From: Ricinus communis
Taxonomy: Eukaryota; Streptophyta; Magnoliopsida; Malpighiales; Euphorbiaceae
Assembly: GCF_019578655.1 (NCBI RefSeq)
Contig: NC_063259.1
Span: forward strand, 2,654,001-2,718,000
DNA: 64,000 bases
Direction: 5' to 3'
Positions 1-11,213 of this stretch are shown here, piece after piece. Within the stretch, counting starts at the first letter, position 1, and each line of letters starts with the position of its first letter. The position numbers and the translations under genes are program-made. A model generated the notes under the pieces. It worked only from the letters and a program-made list of their open reading frames with translations. It did no database searches and was not told where the DNA came from.

Positions 1-1049
1 TTGATGACCTCCCTCTAGTCCCTCATGGCAATGCCTCAAATTCTGGAGGATCTCCTCCCCATACACGCATCGCCGAATCACCTAGTCTGCACAAACTCAA
101 AACCGAAAATGGTCTTCCCAAATGTAGTGCTTCAAATCAGCAAAAAATTTCTTCTTTTGCTGAAATGTCATACCCTTTGGTAAGACCTTTGCAACAGAGC
201 ACATGTACTCATCTGGAAAATATCCTTAATAGCCCTCTCATCAAGTGCATCTATGCTCGGTTTCTCCAATCTCGAAAGGTGATCTGCGGCTAAGTTCTCC
301 GCACCCTTCTTTTCCTTGATCTCAATGTTGAATTCCTGCAAAAGCAAAATCCAACGAATGAGTCTCAGCTTAGCGTCATGCTTTCCAAACAAGTATCTCA
401 ACACCGAATGATCCGTGCAGACCATGTTCTTGGATAGCACCAAGTATGTGCGGAACTTGTCGAAAGTGTATACCACAAGCAACTCCTTCTCAATAGTGGT
501 ATAGCGCTCCTAGGCATCTGTCAATGTCTTGCTAGCATAATAAATTGGTTGGAATTTATTGTTAATCCTCTATCCTAAAACAGCTCCAACTGCAAAATCA
601 CTAGCATCACACGTTAGCTCAAAAGGCAGCCCCTAGTTAGGTGAAACCATAATAGGGGGTGTAGTTAGCTTCTCTTTAAGTAACTCAAAGGCCTGCAAAC
701 AGTCATCAGAAAATATAAATGAAACATCTTTTACAAGCAATTGAGTCAAAGGTCTAGCAGTCTTAGAAAATCCCTTAATGAACCCTCTATAAAAACCTAC
801 ATGACCAAGGAAACTCCTAACAGCCTTAACCGAGCTAGGGGGTGTCAACTTAGCAATGGTCTCTACCTTAGCTCTATCTACCTCCATCCCTGCATGTGAA
901 ATCTTATTCCCTAGCACAATACCTTCTCTCACCATAAAATGACACTTTTCCAATTCAGCATAAGGTTAGCTTCTACATAGTGCGCAAGCATACACTCTAA
1001 ATTAAGCAAACAATAGGAGAAAGAGTTACCAAATACCGAGAAATTAACA
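1..1049 (-). pseudogene. pol: Element A: Ty3/gypsy pol fragment (RT thumb, RNase H, start of integrase)
   Basis: Read on the minus strand, this encodes the end of the RT palm, then the RT connection (motifs KISHAGMEVDRAKVETIAKL and SFLGHVGFYRGFIKGFSK), then RNase H. RNase H shows the first Asp in CDASDF, the Glu in EKELL, and the later Asp residues in TDHSVLRYLF and [10 protein letters not shown] decayed integrase N-terminus follows towards position 1. The product would have been part of the Gag-Pol polyprotein that copies element RNA into DNA inside virus-like particles. Several in-frame stops and frame changes break it. Closest relative in the window is the pol of F, which matches base by base over long stretches. 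The upstream RT and protease are missing because the fragment abuts a gag scrap near 1,050; it runs off the left edge. Confidence 0.88.
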
Positions 1050-1090
1050 TGTTCATAGTCAGCAGAAGAAGATGAAGAAGAAGCAAACAT
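1050..1090 (-). other. Element A: gag scrap between LTR and pol
   Basis: About 40 bases on the minus strand match the Ser-rich gag stretch that follows the zinc knuckle in D (around 17,020-17,045). They sit between an LTR end and RT coding sequence, so two deletions have fused three distant parts of one element. Confidence 0.5.
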
Positions 1091-2252
1091 ACCTAAACCT
1101 AAGAACCTAAAGTTGGAATCTTTTTCTAATAATTGATTATTAAGTTAGCCTTAAGCTTTAATCACCTATATTAAGCTTTGTTAATTCTTAACCCGACAAT
1201 TTAATTAACCTTATCTCTAAGCGAAAATTAACTTGTTCTTGCAACCAAATTTCCAAACTCAATTAGAATTTCTCAATTGCTAAAAGAATTCTATAAACAT
1301 TTATCAATATATTAAATGTAACGAAAACTAGAATTTTATTATTAATTGCAAAAAGAATACAAGAAAAGAAACTCAAACAATCTTAACAATTCAGTACAAA
1401 GCCAACATAGCAAGGAACCCCAATGGATTCAATCAATCTAGCTACACATGTTCATGTCTAAAATAAATAGGAATTCAATTACAATGAAAGAATAAATAAA
1501 TTGAAACATATACACCCTTTTCCTAGAATTGGATGAACAACTCAAAGCCTTGATCTGCGCTGTAAATGATCTCCAAAATTTCCTCTTGATTTACTCCAAA
1601 ACTCCTCTTCAATCTTCAATCCCAATCCCCAGAATCACGAATCTGATGTTAAAAGGTGGAATTAGTCTTCTGGAAGGTGCTTGAAATGCCTGAGACACGT
1701 ATAACAAAATTACAAAGGAAGATGAAGAGTCAAAATCGCTGATCCGGAACTCCCTTTTTTCTTTTTGGCTCGCTCCTGTTATACATTGCGCAAATACAGT
1801 AGTGTTCTTAGCCTGTGTCCCTCAACGCGGGCCGTATTGGTCTCCAAATGACAGAATGAACTCAATCGAGCAAGGCTCTGTTCTGGCCCGTGTTACCAAC
1901 ACACGTTGTGTTCTGGATGTGTTCTTGCCCATTTTAGCCAACACAGGCCATGCTCTAGGGCGTGGTACACTCAAAAATCATGCTGCTTCACAGTGCTAAA
2001 GCTACACGGCCTGGAAATTCTACACGGGCTGTGTTGACTTCCCAAAAGTCAACCTAAGGTTAAACGCTTCTGATTCCTTCCGCTTTCACCTGAAATTGAA
2101 CTAAAATTGCTCAAGCACTAATAATGGACCTATAAAATCTCCTGGAATACGGAAGGATATAAAACACGGGTGATTTTGGAATAAAAACACAATAAATGCT
2201 AAGAAAATGCACAATAATATGTAAGTAAACATGTGTAAAACTATGCATATCA
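1091..2252 (-). repeat. Element A: 5' LTR, 3' part missing
   Basis: On the minus strand it starts with TGATATGCATAG at 2,252, the same start as both LTRs of F (44,993 and 54,333), and follows that LTR until about 1,091. The last few hundred bases of the LTR and the primer binding site are absent. It entered H's LTR at 2,253, so H was there first. The partner LTR and left TSD lie outside the window. Confidence 0.8.
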
Positions 2253-3574
2253 AAGCCAACTTTCTTATTTGTGTATATTAGTCTTTAATTTTATTGTTTA
2301 ATAAATCATTCCCTATAAACACATCAATTTATACATAGGCATATCAAATAACGCATATTATCTGCCTAGGTCTAGCCCATTTTATTAAGCCCAACCCATA
2401 TTGAAGTTGTTAACCTAGCGTGCTAGTTAATTATTTACGAGGCTTTTCTGGTCTAGCCCAATTACCAGTTATGTCTTTCCAAACCTTTAATCCTAGATGG
2501 ACTATGTATTATGATAAGGCCAATTTTGTGCGAACCTAATTCTAATATAGCCCAATCCTAACTAAAACATAGTAAGGCTTACTAAATCCACTTTAATTTT
2601 AAAGTTTAAGCTTGATTAATATTAATTAGCCTATTGGACTACAGTTTTCATGCTAGGTCCACTTTTAACCTAAAGTCTATATGTCCATTTTTTTAATTAG
2701 CCAGTCATGTTACAATTATTTATCATAAATTAAACTAAGAAATAAACAAAAATATAGAGCAAAAAAATAAATCTAACTATTATAATAAATCTAACTATTA
2801 CAATCCAGCCTACAACTAAAGTTGCGAATAAAAGCCATAAAAATTCGCACAACACAAAAAATGGGGCAAGGAAGTATAGAGCCGATTGGCTATAACAACA
2901 GAACCGAATGGCTCAATGTAAACCCAATTGGCTCTACATTGAGCCGATCAGCTCTAGGGCATCCAGACTATTTTCTTCGACTTTCTGTGTATGCCTTACG
3001 TCCTAGAGCCGATTTTAACATGCACAGAAGGTAGAAAACGATTAGGATATGAAAGAAATAAAATAAAAATAATAAATATCAATTAATATAACTAAAAACC
3101 CTAAAAGCTAATGCAAACCCTAGAAACTAAAAACATAGTGAATAAGAATTGCAGATTAACTATATAACTCTAAAAAACTAATTTGGTAACAAAATCATAA
3201 TCAAAATAGAAATCTAATCATATAATCCTATGCATGTGATTAATTAGATTTAATACCCTAATGTTGACATATTATTAGATTCAAAACCCTAATATTCTTG
3301 TTATCAAATTTTAAAACCCAATAAATTAACAACATGCAAATTCATAGGAAACAGTAATCTAATCATATTAATCATAAAAATAAAATAAAAAGATAACCCT
3401 AATCATGTTTCTAGGGAAAAAATAAGAAAACCAGTTTAGAGTGATGTTGATGATGATGGATGCATGTTGGAGAAACCCTCAAGTTGTCACTATAGTTGAT
3501 GGTTCTGCGAGTCTTAAAAGATGAAGAAGCAGTTAAATCGAAGATTGGTTAGAAATCTAATGCTAGATGTGGTA
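2253..3574 (-). repeat. Element H: 3' LTR, first half
   Basis: This stretch matches 62,049-63,200 and 28,870-29,820 over long blocks (AGCCGAT-rich part, CCCATTTTATTAAGCCC-like part). It is one LTR split by B: its continuation is 25,694-26,362. The side nearest the LTR end (about 185 bases) is lost at the junction with A. No gene is present; short open frames here are not conserved between copies. Confidence 0.75.
3570..3574. repeat. Target-site duplication TGGTA, left of B
   Basis: TGGTA directly precedes the TGATATCC start of B and recurs at 25,689-25,693 directly after its final ATCA. Five bases is the normal Ty3/gypsy duplication length. Confidence 0.9.
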
Positions 3575-4241
3575 TGATATCCTTGATATTACACATGTTC
3601 GCATGCTTGATTTTGAGTTATTTTTAGAGCAATTTATGTGTTTTTATATTAGAATCACCCTGTTTTAATTTCCTTTGTGTCTCAAGTGTTTTTCTAGGCA
3701 CATCATCAATGTTAGAGAGAAATCGGACTAGAATCGGGAAGAAACAGACGAATCAAGCACATTAGACTGTTCAACACGACATTAGACTGTTTAACACGCC
3801 CGTGTTGAGGAGCACAATCAGGGTCAAAGGGCGTGCTAAAACGCCTTACTTATGGCAAAAAGAAGCGATTTTAAAGACGGCCGCATAGAATGACACGGCC
3901 TAGAGCATGTCCGCTGAGGAGCATGTACCAAATCCAAGTCGCAATAAGAAGGCTGGAAGTACACTCTCGGCCGTGTTGAATCCCAAAACCTAAGTTAAAA
4001 GAACAGAAAAGGAAAGAAAGGAAGAGGCCACGCAGAAAGAAAAAAGAGAACTTTGGAGTATCAAGACATACCCTAAAAGCTAACTTCGGGATGATCAAGA
4101 AGAGGAAAACGGAGACGAATTTCACTTCAACATCATCAAGATAGCTGCTCTGGAGGATTGGATAGAATATTCAGAGGAAAGAAGAAAGACACCTTGAGCT
4201 GTAGAGTTTTGATACAGAGTTATTCAAGAGGGGATAGCATC
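3575..4241 (+). repeat. Element B: 5' LTR, first part
   Basis: Begins TGATATCCTTGATATTACAC and aligns with the start of the 3' LTR at 24,203. Cut at 4,241 by C, then resumes after C at 10,396. Contains CACGG/CCGTG words around 3,770-3,960. Confidence 0.88.
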
Positions 4242-5700
4242 TGACGGGCTCTTTATGCAACCTACAATTCCAAGGCGTTGAACTCACTGATGCGCCTAGC
4301 ACTAATGGCGAGTATCAAGGTCGATTCCTCGGAAAGTGAAAGCCCGAGTTACTCCTTTGTTCTTTGTTATATTAACCTAAAATGGATAATGAATAAATTC
4401 TAAACTAACTATTAACTACAAGCTAAGTTCTGAGGGAGATGCAGGAGTAATTGATAAATGAAATAATCAAGACAAGAAGACAAACCCAAAGGGAATCTAA
4501 ACTAGTTGGCAACCGAACAAAAGATAAAGGATCGGTGAGTCTAATTATGCTACCCGTGGATTTATTCTTAATCAATTCGGTTTCTCTCTCGAGATAACCG
4601 AATTCCTAAACCTAATAACCTAAAGTTGGAATCTCTTCCTAACGATTGATTCTTAAATTAGCATTAAGCTTTAATCACTTCTATTAAGCTTTGTTAATTC
4701 TTAATCCGGCTAGTTAATTATCCTTATCTCTAAGCGATTATTAACCAGCTCTTGTTATTCAAAATTCCAATTGCCAAACGGATTTCTCAATCTCATAAAG
4801 CAATCTAAACATCACAATTCACAACGTCTCATGAATAATGCATAATCTTATTAATCACCGAAAACAAGAAGAATACAAAACCAACTCAAACAATCCAACA
4901 ATATAATATCAAGCCAACATAGTAAAGAAATCCCAATGGATTAAATCAGTCTAGCTAAACATGTTCATGTTTAAAACAATTTAGGAAATCAATTACAATG
5001 AAAGAATAATGAAAATAAAACATGTACACCCTTTTTCTCGAATTGGATGAACAGCTCCAAACTGGATCTACACTTTGATTAATCTCCCAAACCGCTTCTT
5101 GAATTGCTTCACCACGAAGTTTGCACTCGGAACCTGCGATTCCGGGATTCTTACTCCTCGTAACTCTCTCTCGCACTCAATACTGTGCAGAAACCGAACC
5201 AGCCGCCAAGGCTTTATGTCACTTCTTCCCCCTCCCTCCTTTCTAAGAAAAATTCATTTTTCTTATATATTTAACTCAAGACGGCCGTGTTCAAGTGGTA
5301 GCTGTCAAGACGTCAAGTCCAGCCGGCCGAAACCGTGATCTCACTCATGGTTTCACCACTACCAGAGCCCTCGTTGGCCACCAGCCGCGGCCAAGGCCGT
5401 GTTGGCTACAAAAACCGTGCCCAAAGTGCAAATTTCAAGAATCAAAGCTTAATGGTTAAGCACGACCGTAGTCCAGGCCGTGCTCAATGGCGTACGCGGG
5501 CTCTTGTCCGATCTTGATGAATTCTCGTCCGCTTCCGCACGTATTGATCTATAATTGCTTAAACACCGATGATGGTCCTATAAATGTTCCTGAAATGCAA
5601 AAGAACACAAAACATGGGTGATCTGGGAATAAAAGCACAATAATTTCTAAGAACATACGCAATAATATGCAAGCAAATATGTGTAAAACTATGCTCATCA
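4242..5700 (-). repeat. Element C: 3' LTR
   Basis: On the minus strand it runs from TGATGAGCATAG at 5,700 to GCCCGTCA at 4,242. An AT-rich TATATA signal near 5,261-5,275 is in the right place for a promoter. CACGG/CCGTG words cluster at 5,280-5,480. Confidence 0.9.
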
Positions 5701-7205
5701 AATTACCCCACACTTAAGCTATTGCTTGTCCTCAAGCAATTAACAACTCACCCCATAAAACTAGAGTTAGCAATTCTTCGGTTTATGCCCTAGTCCACAA
5801 CAGAGAGTATTCAACACATCTCAAAGGATACTCAATCATAAATCAAATTACAAATCATTAACAAAGAATGGAAATAATATTAATGCATGAGTAACTTAAT
5901 GACAACTCAACACAAACATCATGAACCAATGCCTCACAGGGATCACTCAAGTCGCTCAAAGTGTATATTAGGTGAATAACAAATCCTCAGCAAATGCACA
6001 AGGCCCGCCACCATAAGCTTGCTCATAAATCATATCTTCGCCATCGTGAATAAGTAAATACCAAAATCAAAGGGTCTTTACCAAGGTTGAAATGGGGCTA
6101 AGGTAAAGGTACTGAGATTTGATAGAAGTGTGAAAGGCTGGAATTGCATGATAAACAATAGTATATGCTCAAAGGATTAAATGCCTAAGATCACAAAAAG
6201 AATCATTCACTAAAATCCCTACTTCATAGAATAACGCCGCAAATGCTCTAAATCCAATAAAAGATAAATAATTAAAGAGATTTGTTTATTATATATTCTT
6301 TTTTTTCTTCTTCTTTTTTTTCTCTTTTTTTTGGTTTTTTTTTTTATAATAATGAACTAGCAAATTATTAATGCATCACGCATACAACTCGAATAAACAT
6401 AAAGAATAACAAATACAAATTGGATCAAAGGGAGCATTTAAAATATCAAAAGATTTAGTGAATTTACCAACATAGCAACTAGCATTTTAATCCCACATAA
6501 AGTTGAATAAATCACGGAAAGAAATTCCAAACATAAGGGTAAAGGAAAGATAAATGTAAAGAATGGTATAATTGAAGTGTATAGGTGTAGATTATGAAGA
6601 AAAGGTTAAGGCTCAAAACTGGCTAACTAATGGAAATATAAGGTGATAGGCTTTTGGTCAAATGTGGTGAATCCTAAATCGCCCAAATCATCTCATGGTA
6701 TTCACAATATTCATGTAACTTCAACACGCATTACAAAACAAGTTCTAGAAGCAAAGTTAAGTACAATGCACACTCAAACAAGAAATATAAAGAGCATAAG
6801 TATAATGAATGCTCAACCGGCTCAAAATCTCACTTTCGGTGTGGTATTAGGTGCAGTTGGTTCGCAACATCATTAATTGAATCATTACTTAAGAAACACA
6901 TGCATATGATATTATCAACGTTCTAAGTTAAAATTCGACAATTCGAAAAACAATTAAATAATACCGGTTTAACCCTAAGTAGGTTGATGTGTAAAACACC
7001 ATAAATTGTTTTCTAAGGACAATGAACAAAGAAAGAAAAGTAACTACAATTCTATAAATCAAGTCATCAATCGGCTCAAAAATAGCATACTCAAGTGCAT
7101 AAAAACACGGTGTCCTAACATCCCTTAAAAATACACAACACCTAGCCATAGCAATTTCAGATATATTAAAAATCCATATAAGAGATTAAGGTTTACCCAT
7201 AAGCA
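5701..7205 (-). other. Element C: 3' untranslated region and polypurine tract
   Basis: No coding sequence. It aligns with the 3' regions of B (22,800-24,202) and F (52,880-54,332). The tract AAGTGTGGGG (minus strand, 5,706-5,715) lies five bases before the LTR start and is the likely polypurine primer for plus-strand DNA. A T-rich/CTT-rich tract occupies about 6,295-6,345. Confidence 0.72.
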
Positions 7206-7237
7206 CCCCACACTTGAAGAACACATCGTCTCGGTGT
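7206..7237 (-). promoter_or_regulatory. Element C: hairpin plus upstream AAGTGTGGGG tract
   Basis: Minus strand: ACAC, a 9-base loop, GTGT, then TTCAAGTGTGGGG. The tract copies the polypurine tract at 5,706-5,715. The same pairing of hairpin and tract occurs in B, D, E, F and G. Confidence 0.5.
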
Positions 7238-7356
7238 AAAATGTTATGGATACCCCACATGGAATGCTCAACTAAGAAAACAAAGGCGACAATCTAAGTG
7301 CATGACATGTATGAAAAATAAAGTAAATAAATGTAGAAAAATAAAAAGATCTAGGG

Positions 7357-7420
7357 GATCGCCTGATCATCCATCGAGGCCGATGTTGTGGAAATTCAAA
7401 GGTGCATCCTCAGAATCCTG
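7357..7420 (-). pseudogene. Element C: C-terminal tail of the 3' ORF
   Basis: Minus-strand bases encode a short stretch resembling the end of the 3' ORF of F (EDALIFTPLAATDDQGS), ending near GATGATCAGG. The rest of the ORF is deleted. Confidence 0.45.
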
Positions 7421-7554
7421 AAAATAATAAAATAAAGAAATAAAATCGAAACTGAAAATATGAAAACTAAAACTAATAAAATGCTTTAAAACAAAAGGTT
7501 AAAATATTAAAGATTAAAGATAAAGTTTGGGGTGCCTCCCAAAAGCGCTTCTTT

Positions 7555-8408
7555 ACGTGATGAGTCTTCAAATTTGGACTCATGGTGAAAAGCAAACGTT
7601 GGGGATTGGCGACCATCCATCCTTCTTCCAAGCAAATGGCTTCAAATATCCGCTAGAGGGATAATCGTCAACTTCCTCTTCCCGACCAAGCAAGGCCGCC
7701 AAGATGATGGGCAAAACTCGCTCCTCATATATTTGCACGTAGTCATGATGTTTCAGGGCTCTTCCAATTTGAAAGCTAGAGTTTCAACAATTGGAAAGAT
7801 TGATAGTTGGGCAATTTCTTCAGGAGTGTTGAGGGTTTTCTTCAGTCCTTGGCTTGGTTCACTTGCTAGGAGAAACTCGAGCTCCTCCAAGACTTCTTCA
7901 TTGGATAACTCGTGCTCATCTTCCATCATCGAAGGGACTTGTGGAAAATCTACCAATAATTCCTCTAATTGCACAACTCAACATCATCAATCGACATTCC
8001 AGTTGGTAGTCTTTCGGAGGATTATGTTTGTTTTCCTTTCCGGTTCCATCTCCATATTCAAGAAATCGTCCTGCACAGAAGCATTATCGTCAAACATAGT
8101 AGATAAACCAGAAAAATTCTTACCTGAATGCAAAGTGATGGCGCTCAAATGCTCCTCGGATTTAGTAGCGCGAATGGAGTTCCCCATTGTTCTCGCCACA
8201 GAATCGAAAGATCAAGCCTACTTGATGCTCTATGTTCTTAATTGAGGCTTGTTGACCTTTAAGTACCCTCTCCGTTTGTTGGAATATTTCCTCAATACTT
8301 GTTATGAACCTCATCATCGCTCCTCCGACACTAACTCTTCATCTTGAGTTGAAGGTGCAAGATTAGGGTCACTGATGTAGTCACGAATTCCTAGTGGTTC
8401 TTGGCCAT
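7555..8408 (-). pseudogene. Element C: gag tail, protease-RT linker and RT-integrase deletion scar
   Basis: Minus-strand reading gives a gag C-terminal piece (HLSAITLHSGKNFSGLS, comparable to EHVKAITLESGKQLSSS in B). Then comes the acidic linker that normally lies between protease and RT (MEDEHELSNEEVLEELEF...). The protease between them is gone. At about 7,555-7,585 the frame runs from MSPNLKTHHV, equivalent to LNSNMKEVV at the RT start of B, straight into the post-integrase sequence KKRFW...PQT. So RT, RNase H and integrase were removed as one block. The gag part lies in a different frame from the mini-gag upstream. Confidence 0.7.
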
Positions 8409-8744
8409 CTAAGCTCCATCCAAAGGGTGAATGAGTGCTCCACTCTTGATTGTAGGTGCTTCCATACGAGTCATTTGGCCAACTTCCGTATAATTCAATT
8501 CGCTCACGCTATAAGAACAATGAGCAACATCACTATACAATGGACAATCATTACACACATGTAAACCACAACAAAATTCACAAAAGACTTGAGATGAAAG
8601 GATAGGAGAAGAGAGTTGATCGATAGCCCTGCAAAACGATTCTACTCGAGCATCTAAAGATGCATGGGCATCCCAATTTTTAGCACTCTCTTGGTTCCTG
8701 ATCCCATTTTCCAATGTGTCATACAAAGAGTTTGAATTTAGCAT
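8409..8744 (-). CDS. gag: Element C: 111-residue zinc-knuckle mini-gag
   Basis: An uninterrupted minus-strand ORF of 111 codons with its own ATG shortly after the 5' leader. Residues about 35-55 match the gag stretch before the zinc knuckle (LDARVESFCRAIDQL). CEFCCGLHVCNDC follows: C-x2-C-x3-H-x4-C, the spacing seen in Athila-type nucleocapsids. The large N-terminal capsid region present in B, D and E is missing. Such a protein could bind nucleic acid but not form a capsid by itself. Whether it is translated or merely a surviving stretch is unknown; the open frame and near-identical LTRs fit a young copy. The following gag tail is in another frame. Confidence 0.6.
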   Translation of the reverse strand: MLNSNSLYDTLENGIRNQESAKNWDAHASLDARVESFCRAIDQLSSPILSSQVFCEFCCGLHVCNDCPLYSDVAHCSYSVSELNYTEVGQMTRMEAPTIKSGALIHPLDGA

Positions 8745-8909
8745 TGAACCTCCTTATCATTCACTATCTGAATCATAAACTTAAACTAAATAAATATGTA
8801 CAAATAAAATAAAATAATTAAACAAATAAAAATAAAAATCAAAAAATAATAAGAAAGAAAAAAAATGGCTAAATTAACAAATAGCAAATTTCACTCTAGT
8901 TTTCAAACA

Positions 8910-8924
8910 TTCCTCGCAAAAACT
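8910..8924 (-). other. Element C: damaged primer binding site
   Basis: After the LTR end ...CCCATCA the minus strand reads AGTTTTTGCGAGGAATG. Elements D and E have AGTT(G/T)TTGGCGCC...GGGGA here. About ten bases of the TGGCGCC-type site appear lost. Confidence 0.5.
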
Positions 8925-10395
8925 TGATGGGCTCTTTATGCAACCTACACCTAAGGCAGTGAACCTACCGATGCAGTCTAGCACTAATGGCGAGTATCAA
9001 GGTCGTATTCCTCGGGAAAGTGAAAGCCCAGAGTTATTCCTTTGTTCTTTGTTATATTAACCTAAAATGGATAATGAATAAATTCTAAACTAACTATTAA
9101 CTACAAGCTAAGTTCTGAGGGAGATGCAGGAGTAATTGATAAATGAAATAATCAAGACAAGAAGACAAACCCAAAGGGAATCTAAACTAGTTGGCAACCG
9201 AACAAAAGATAAAGGATCGGTGAGTCTAATTATGCTACCCGTGATTTATCTCTTAACCGAATTCCGGTTTCTCTCGAGATAATCGAATTCCTAAACCTAA
9301 TAACCTAAAGTTGGAATCTCTTCCTAACGATTGATTCTTAAATTAGCATTAAGCTTTAATCCGCCTCTATTAAGCTTTGTTAATTCTTAATCCGGCTAGT
9401 TAATTATCCTTATCTCTAAGCGATTATTAACCAGTTCTTGTTATTCAAAATTCCAATTGCCAAATAGATTTCTCAATCTCATAAAGCAATCTAAACATCA
9501 CAATTCACAACGTCTCATGAATAATGCATAATCTTATTAATACTGAAAATAAGAAGAATACAAAACCAACTCAAACAATCCAACAATATAATATCAAGCC
9601 AACATAGTAAAGAAATCCCAATGGATTAAATCAGTCTAGCTAAACATGTTCATGTTTAAAACAATCTAGGAAATCAATTACAATGAAAGAATAATGAAAA
9701 TAAAACATGTACACCCTTTTTTCTCGAATTGGATGAACAGCTCCAAATCTGGATCTACACTTTGATTAATCTCCCAAACTGCCTCTTGAATTGCTTCCAC
9801 TACGGTTTTGCACTCGGAACCTTGCGATTCCGGGATTCTTACTCCCCGCAACTCTCTCTCTCGCACTCACATCGCAGAAACCAACCACCGCCAGGCTTTA
9901 TGTCACTTCTTCCCCCTCCCTCCTTTCTAAGAAAAATTCATTTTTCTTATATATTTAACTCAGCATGGCCGTGTTCAAGGCCGTGCTGGTCAGCACGGCC
10001 GAAGTCCAGGCCATGTTGAAACTGTGGATCTCACCAAGTAGGGTTTCACCACTACCGCAGCCCCCGTGTTGGCCACCACGCCGGCCAAGGTCGTGGTGGC
10101 TACGGAAACCGTGCCCAAAGTGCAAATTTCAAGAATCAAAGCCAATGGTTGAGCACGGCTAGAGTCCAGGCCGTGCTCAATGTATGCATTGCAGGCTCTT
10201 GTCCGATCTTGATGAATTCTCATCCGTTTCCGCACGTATTGATCTATAATTACTTAAACACCGATGATGGTCCTATATATGTTCCTGAAATGCAAAAGAA
10301 CACAAAACACGGGTGATCTGGGAATAAAAGCACAATAATTGCTAAGAACATACGCAATAATATGCAAGCAAATATATGTAAAACTATGCACATCA
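8925..10395 (-). repeat. Element C: 5' LTR
   Basis: Minus strand from TGATGTGCATAG at 10,395 to GCCCATCA at 8,925, 1,471 bases, almost the same as the 3' copy at 4,242-5,700. Contains TATATA near 9,941-9,955 and CACGG/CCGTG clusters at 9,960-10,180. Confidence 0.9.
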
Positions 10396-11045
10396 ATAGC
10401 ATCTCACCGTTTGAGAAAATAGTGTTCATCTTCTTTTCGATTCTTGTCTACTATGTAATCAATTCATCTTTTAGTTTAATCATGAACATGTATAACTAAT
10501 TCTATTAAACCCATTTAGGGGCAATCTTTAGCCATGATAGGCTTATTCTTTGCTTAAATGATTGGATTATTGATTTAAGATTGTAGTTTTCATTCAAGTA
10601 TAATAAAATTTATTGTTTCTTCTTCATTGTTGAATCAATTTAAGAACTCTTTTGTAATTGAGAAATTCAATTGAGTTTGGACCACTGCTTGTGTGATTAG
10701 GTGATTTGCATCCTAGAGATAAGTGTAATAGCTTACTGGAATAAGAACTAGACAATCTTATTAGCGGTAATTTAGAGATTAATGCTATTCTAAAATCGAT
10801 TGTTAGGAAGAGATTCCAACTTTAGATCTTTAGGGTTAGGAATTAGTTAACTCGAGAGGGAAACCAATTCATTCAAGAAATTAACCACAGATCGTAATTC
10901 TTAATCAATCAATTCATAATTTATTGTTTGTAAGCCATCTAACTAAAGTGATCCCCAATTGGATTAACTCATCTTATTGTCCTTCTTCAACTCTCATTCG
11001 CTTTGTTAAAATTTAGCTTTCAATTGCATTCTGAATCATTTTTCA
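10396..11045 (+). repeat. Element B: 5' LTR, second part
   Basis: Continues the LTR after C and matches 24,880-25,525 of the 3' LTR. The final ~165 bases of the LTR (equivalent to 25,525-25,688) are missing, so the LTR runs directly into the primer site. Confidence 0.82.
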
Positions 11046-11054
11046 ATTGGGTTT

Positions 11055-11074
11055 TTAGCACCGTTGTCGGGGAC
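11055..11074 (+). other. Element B: primer binding site
   Basis: TTAGCACCGTTGTCGGGGAC matches the TGGCGCCGTTGCCGGGGAC-type primer site of Athila/Tat elements (usually assigned to tRNA-Asp), with three changes. It lies between LTR and gag as expected. Confidence 0.7.
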
Positions 11075-11213
11075 CTAACTTTTGTTTTGAGAAATATTAT
11101 GAACTGCGTGTTCTTGTTAATTTAGCCATTTATTATTTATTCTTTATTTGTTTTAGTTCAATTTTATTCTTTATTCATTTTTGTTGTTAGTTATTTGTTA
11201 TTTCAGGTAGTGT

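Larger units (their letters stand above)
4242..10395 (-). mobile_element. Element C: internally deleted, recently inserted Ty3/gypsy element
   Basis: C has two full LTRs (4,242-5,700 and 8,925-10,395) in minus orientation, inserted in the 5' LTR of B. The LTRs look nearly identical: for example 4,381-4,540 and 9,067-9,226 read the same, and differences are mostly short indels. The internal part is only about 3.2 kb. It holds a zinc-knuckle mini-gag, the gag tail, a protease-RT linker and a 3' region; protease, RT, RNase H and integrase are absent. It could not move alone and would have needed proteins from a relative. The flanks share ATAGCATC (4,234-4,241 and 10,396-10,403), longer than the usual 5 bases. 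Confidence 0.87.

Noticed and set aside
1802..1999. Small frames in LTRs (also 5,075-5,517, 9,729-10,235 and 45,141-45,448)
   Set aside because: They arise because CACGG/CCGTG-rich LTR parts have few stops. They are not conserved in frame between LTR copies.
7733..8245. Open frame of 170 codons on the plus strand
   Set aside because: It lies opposite the gag tail and linker of C, which are recognisable on the minus strand. It has no domain of its own and no counterpart in the other elements.
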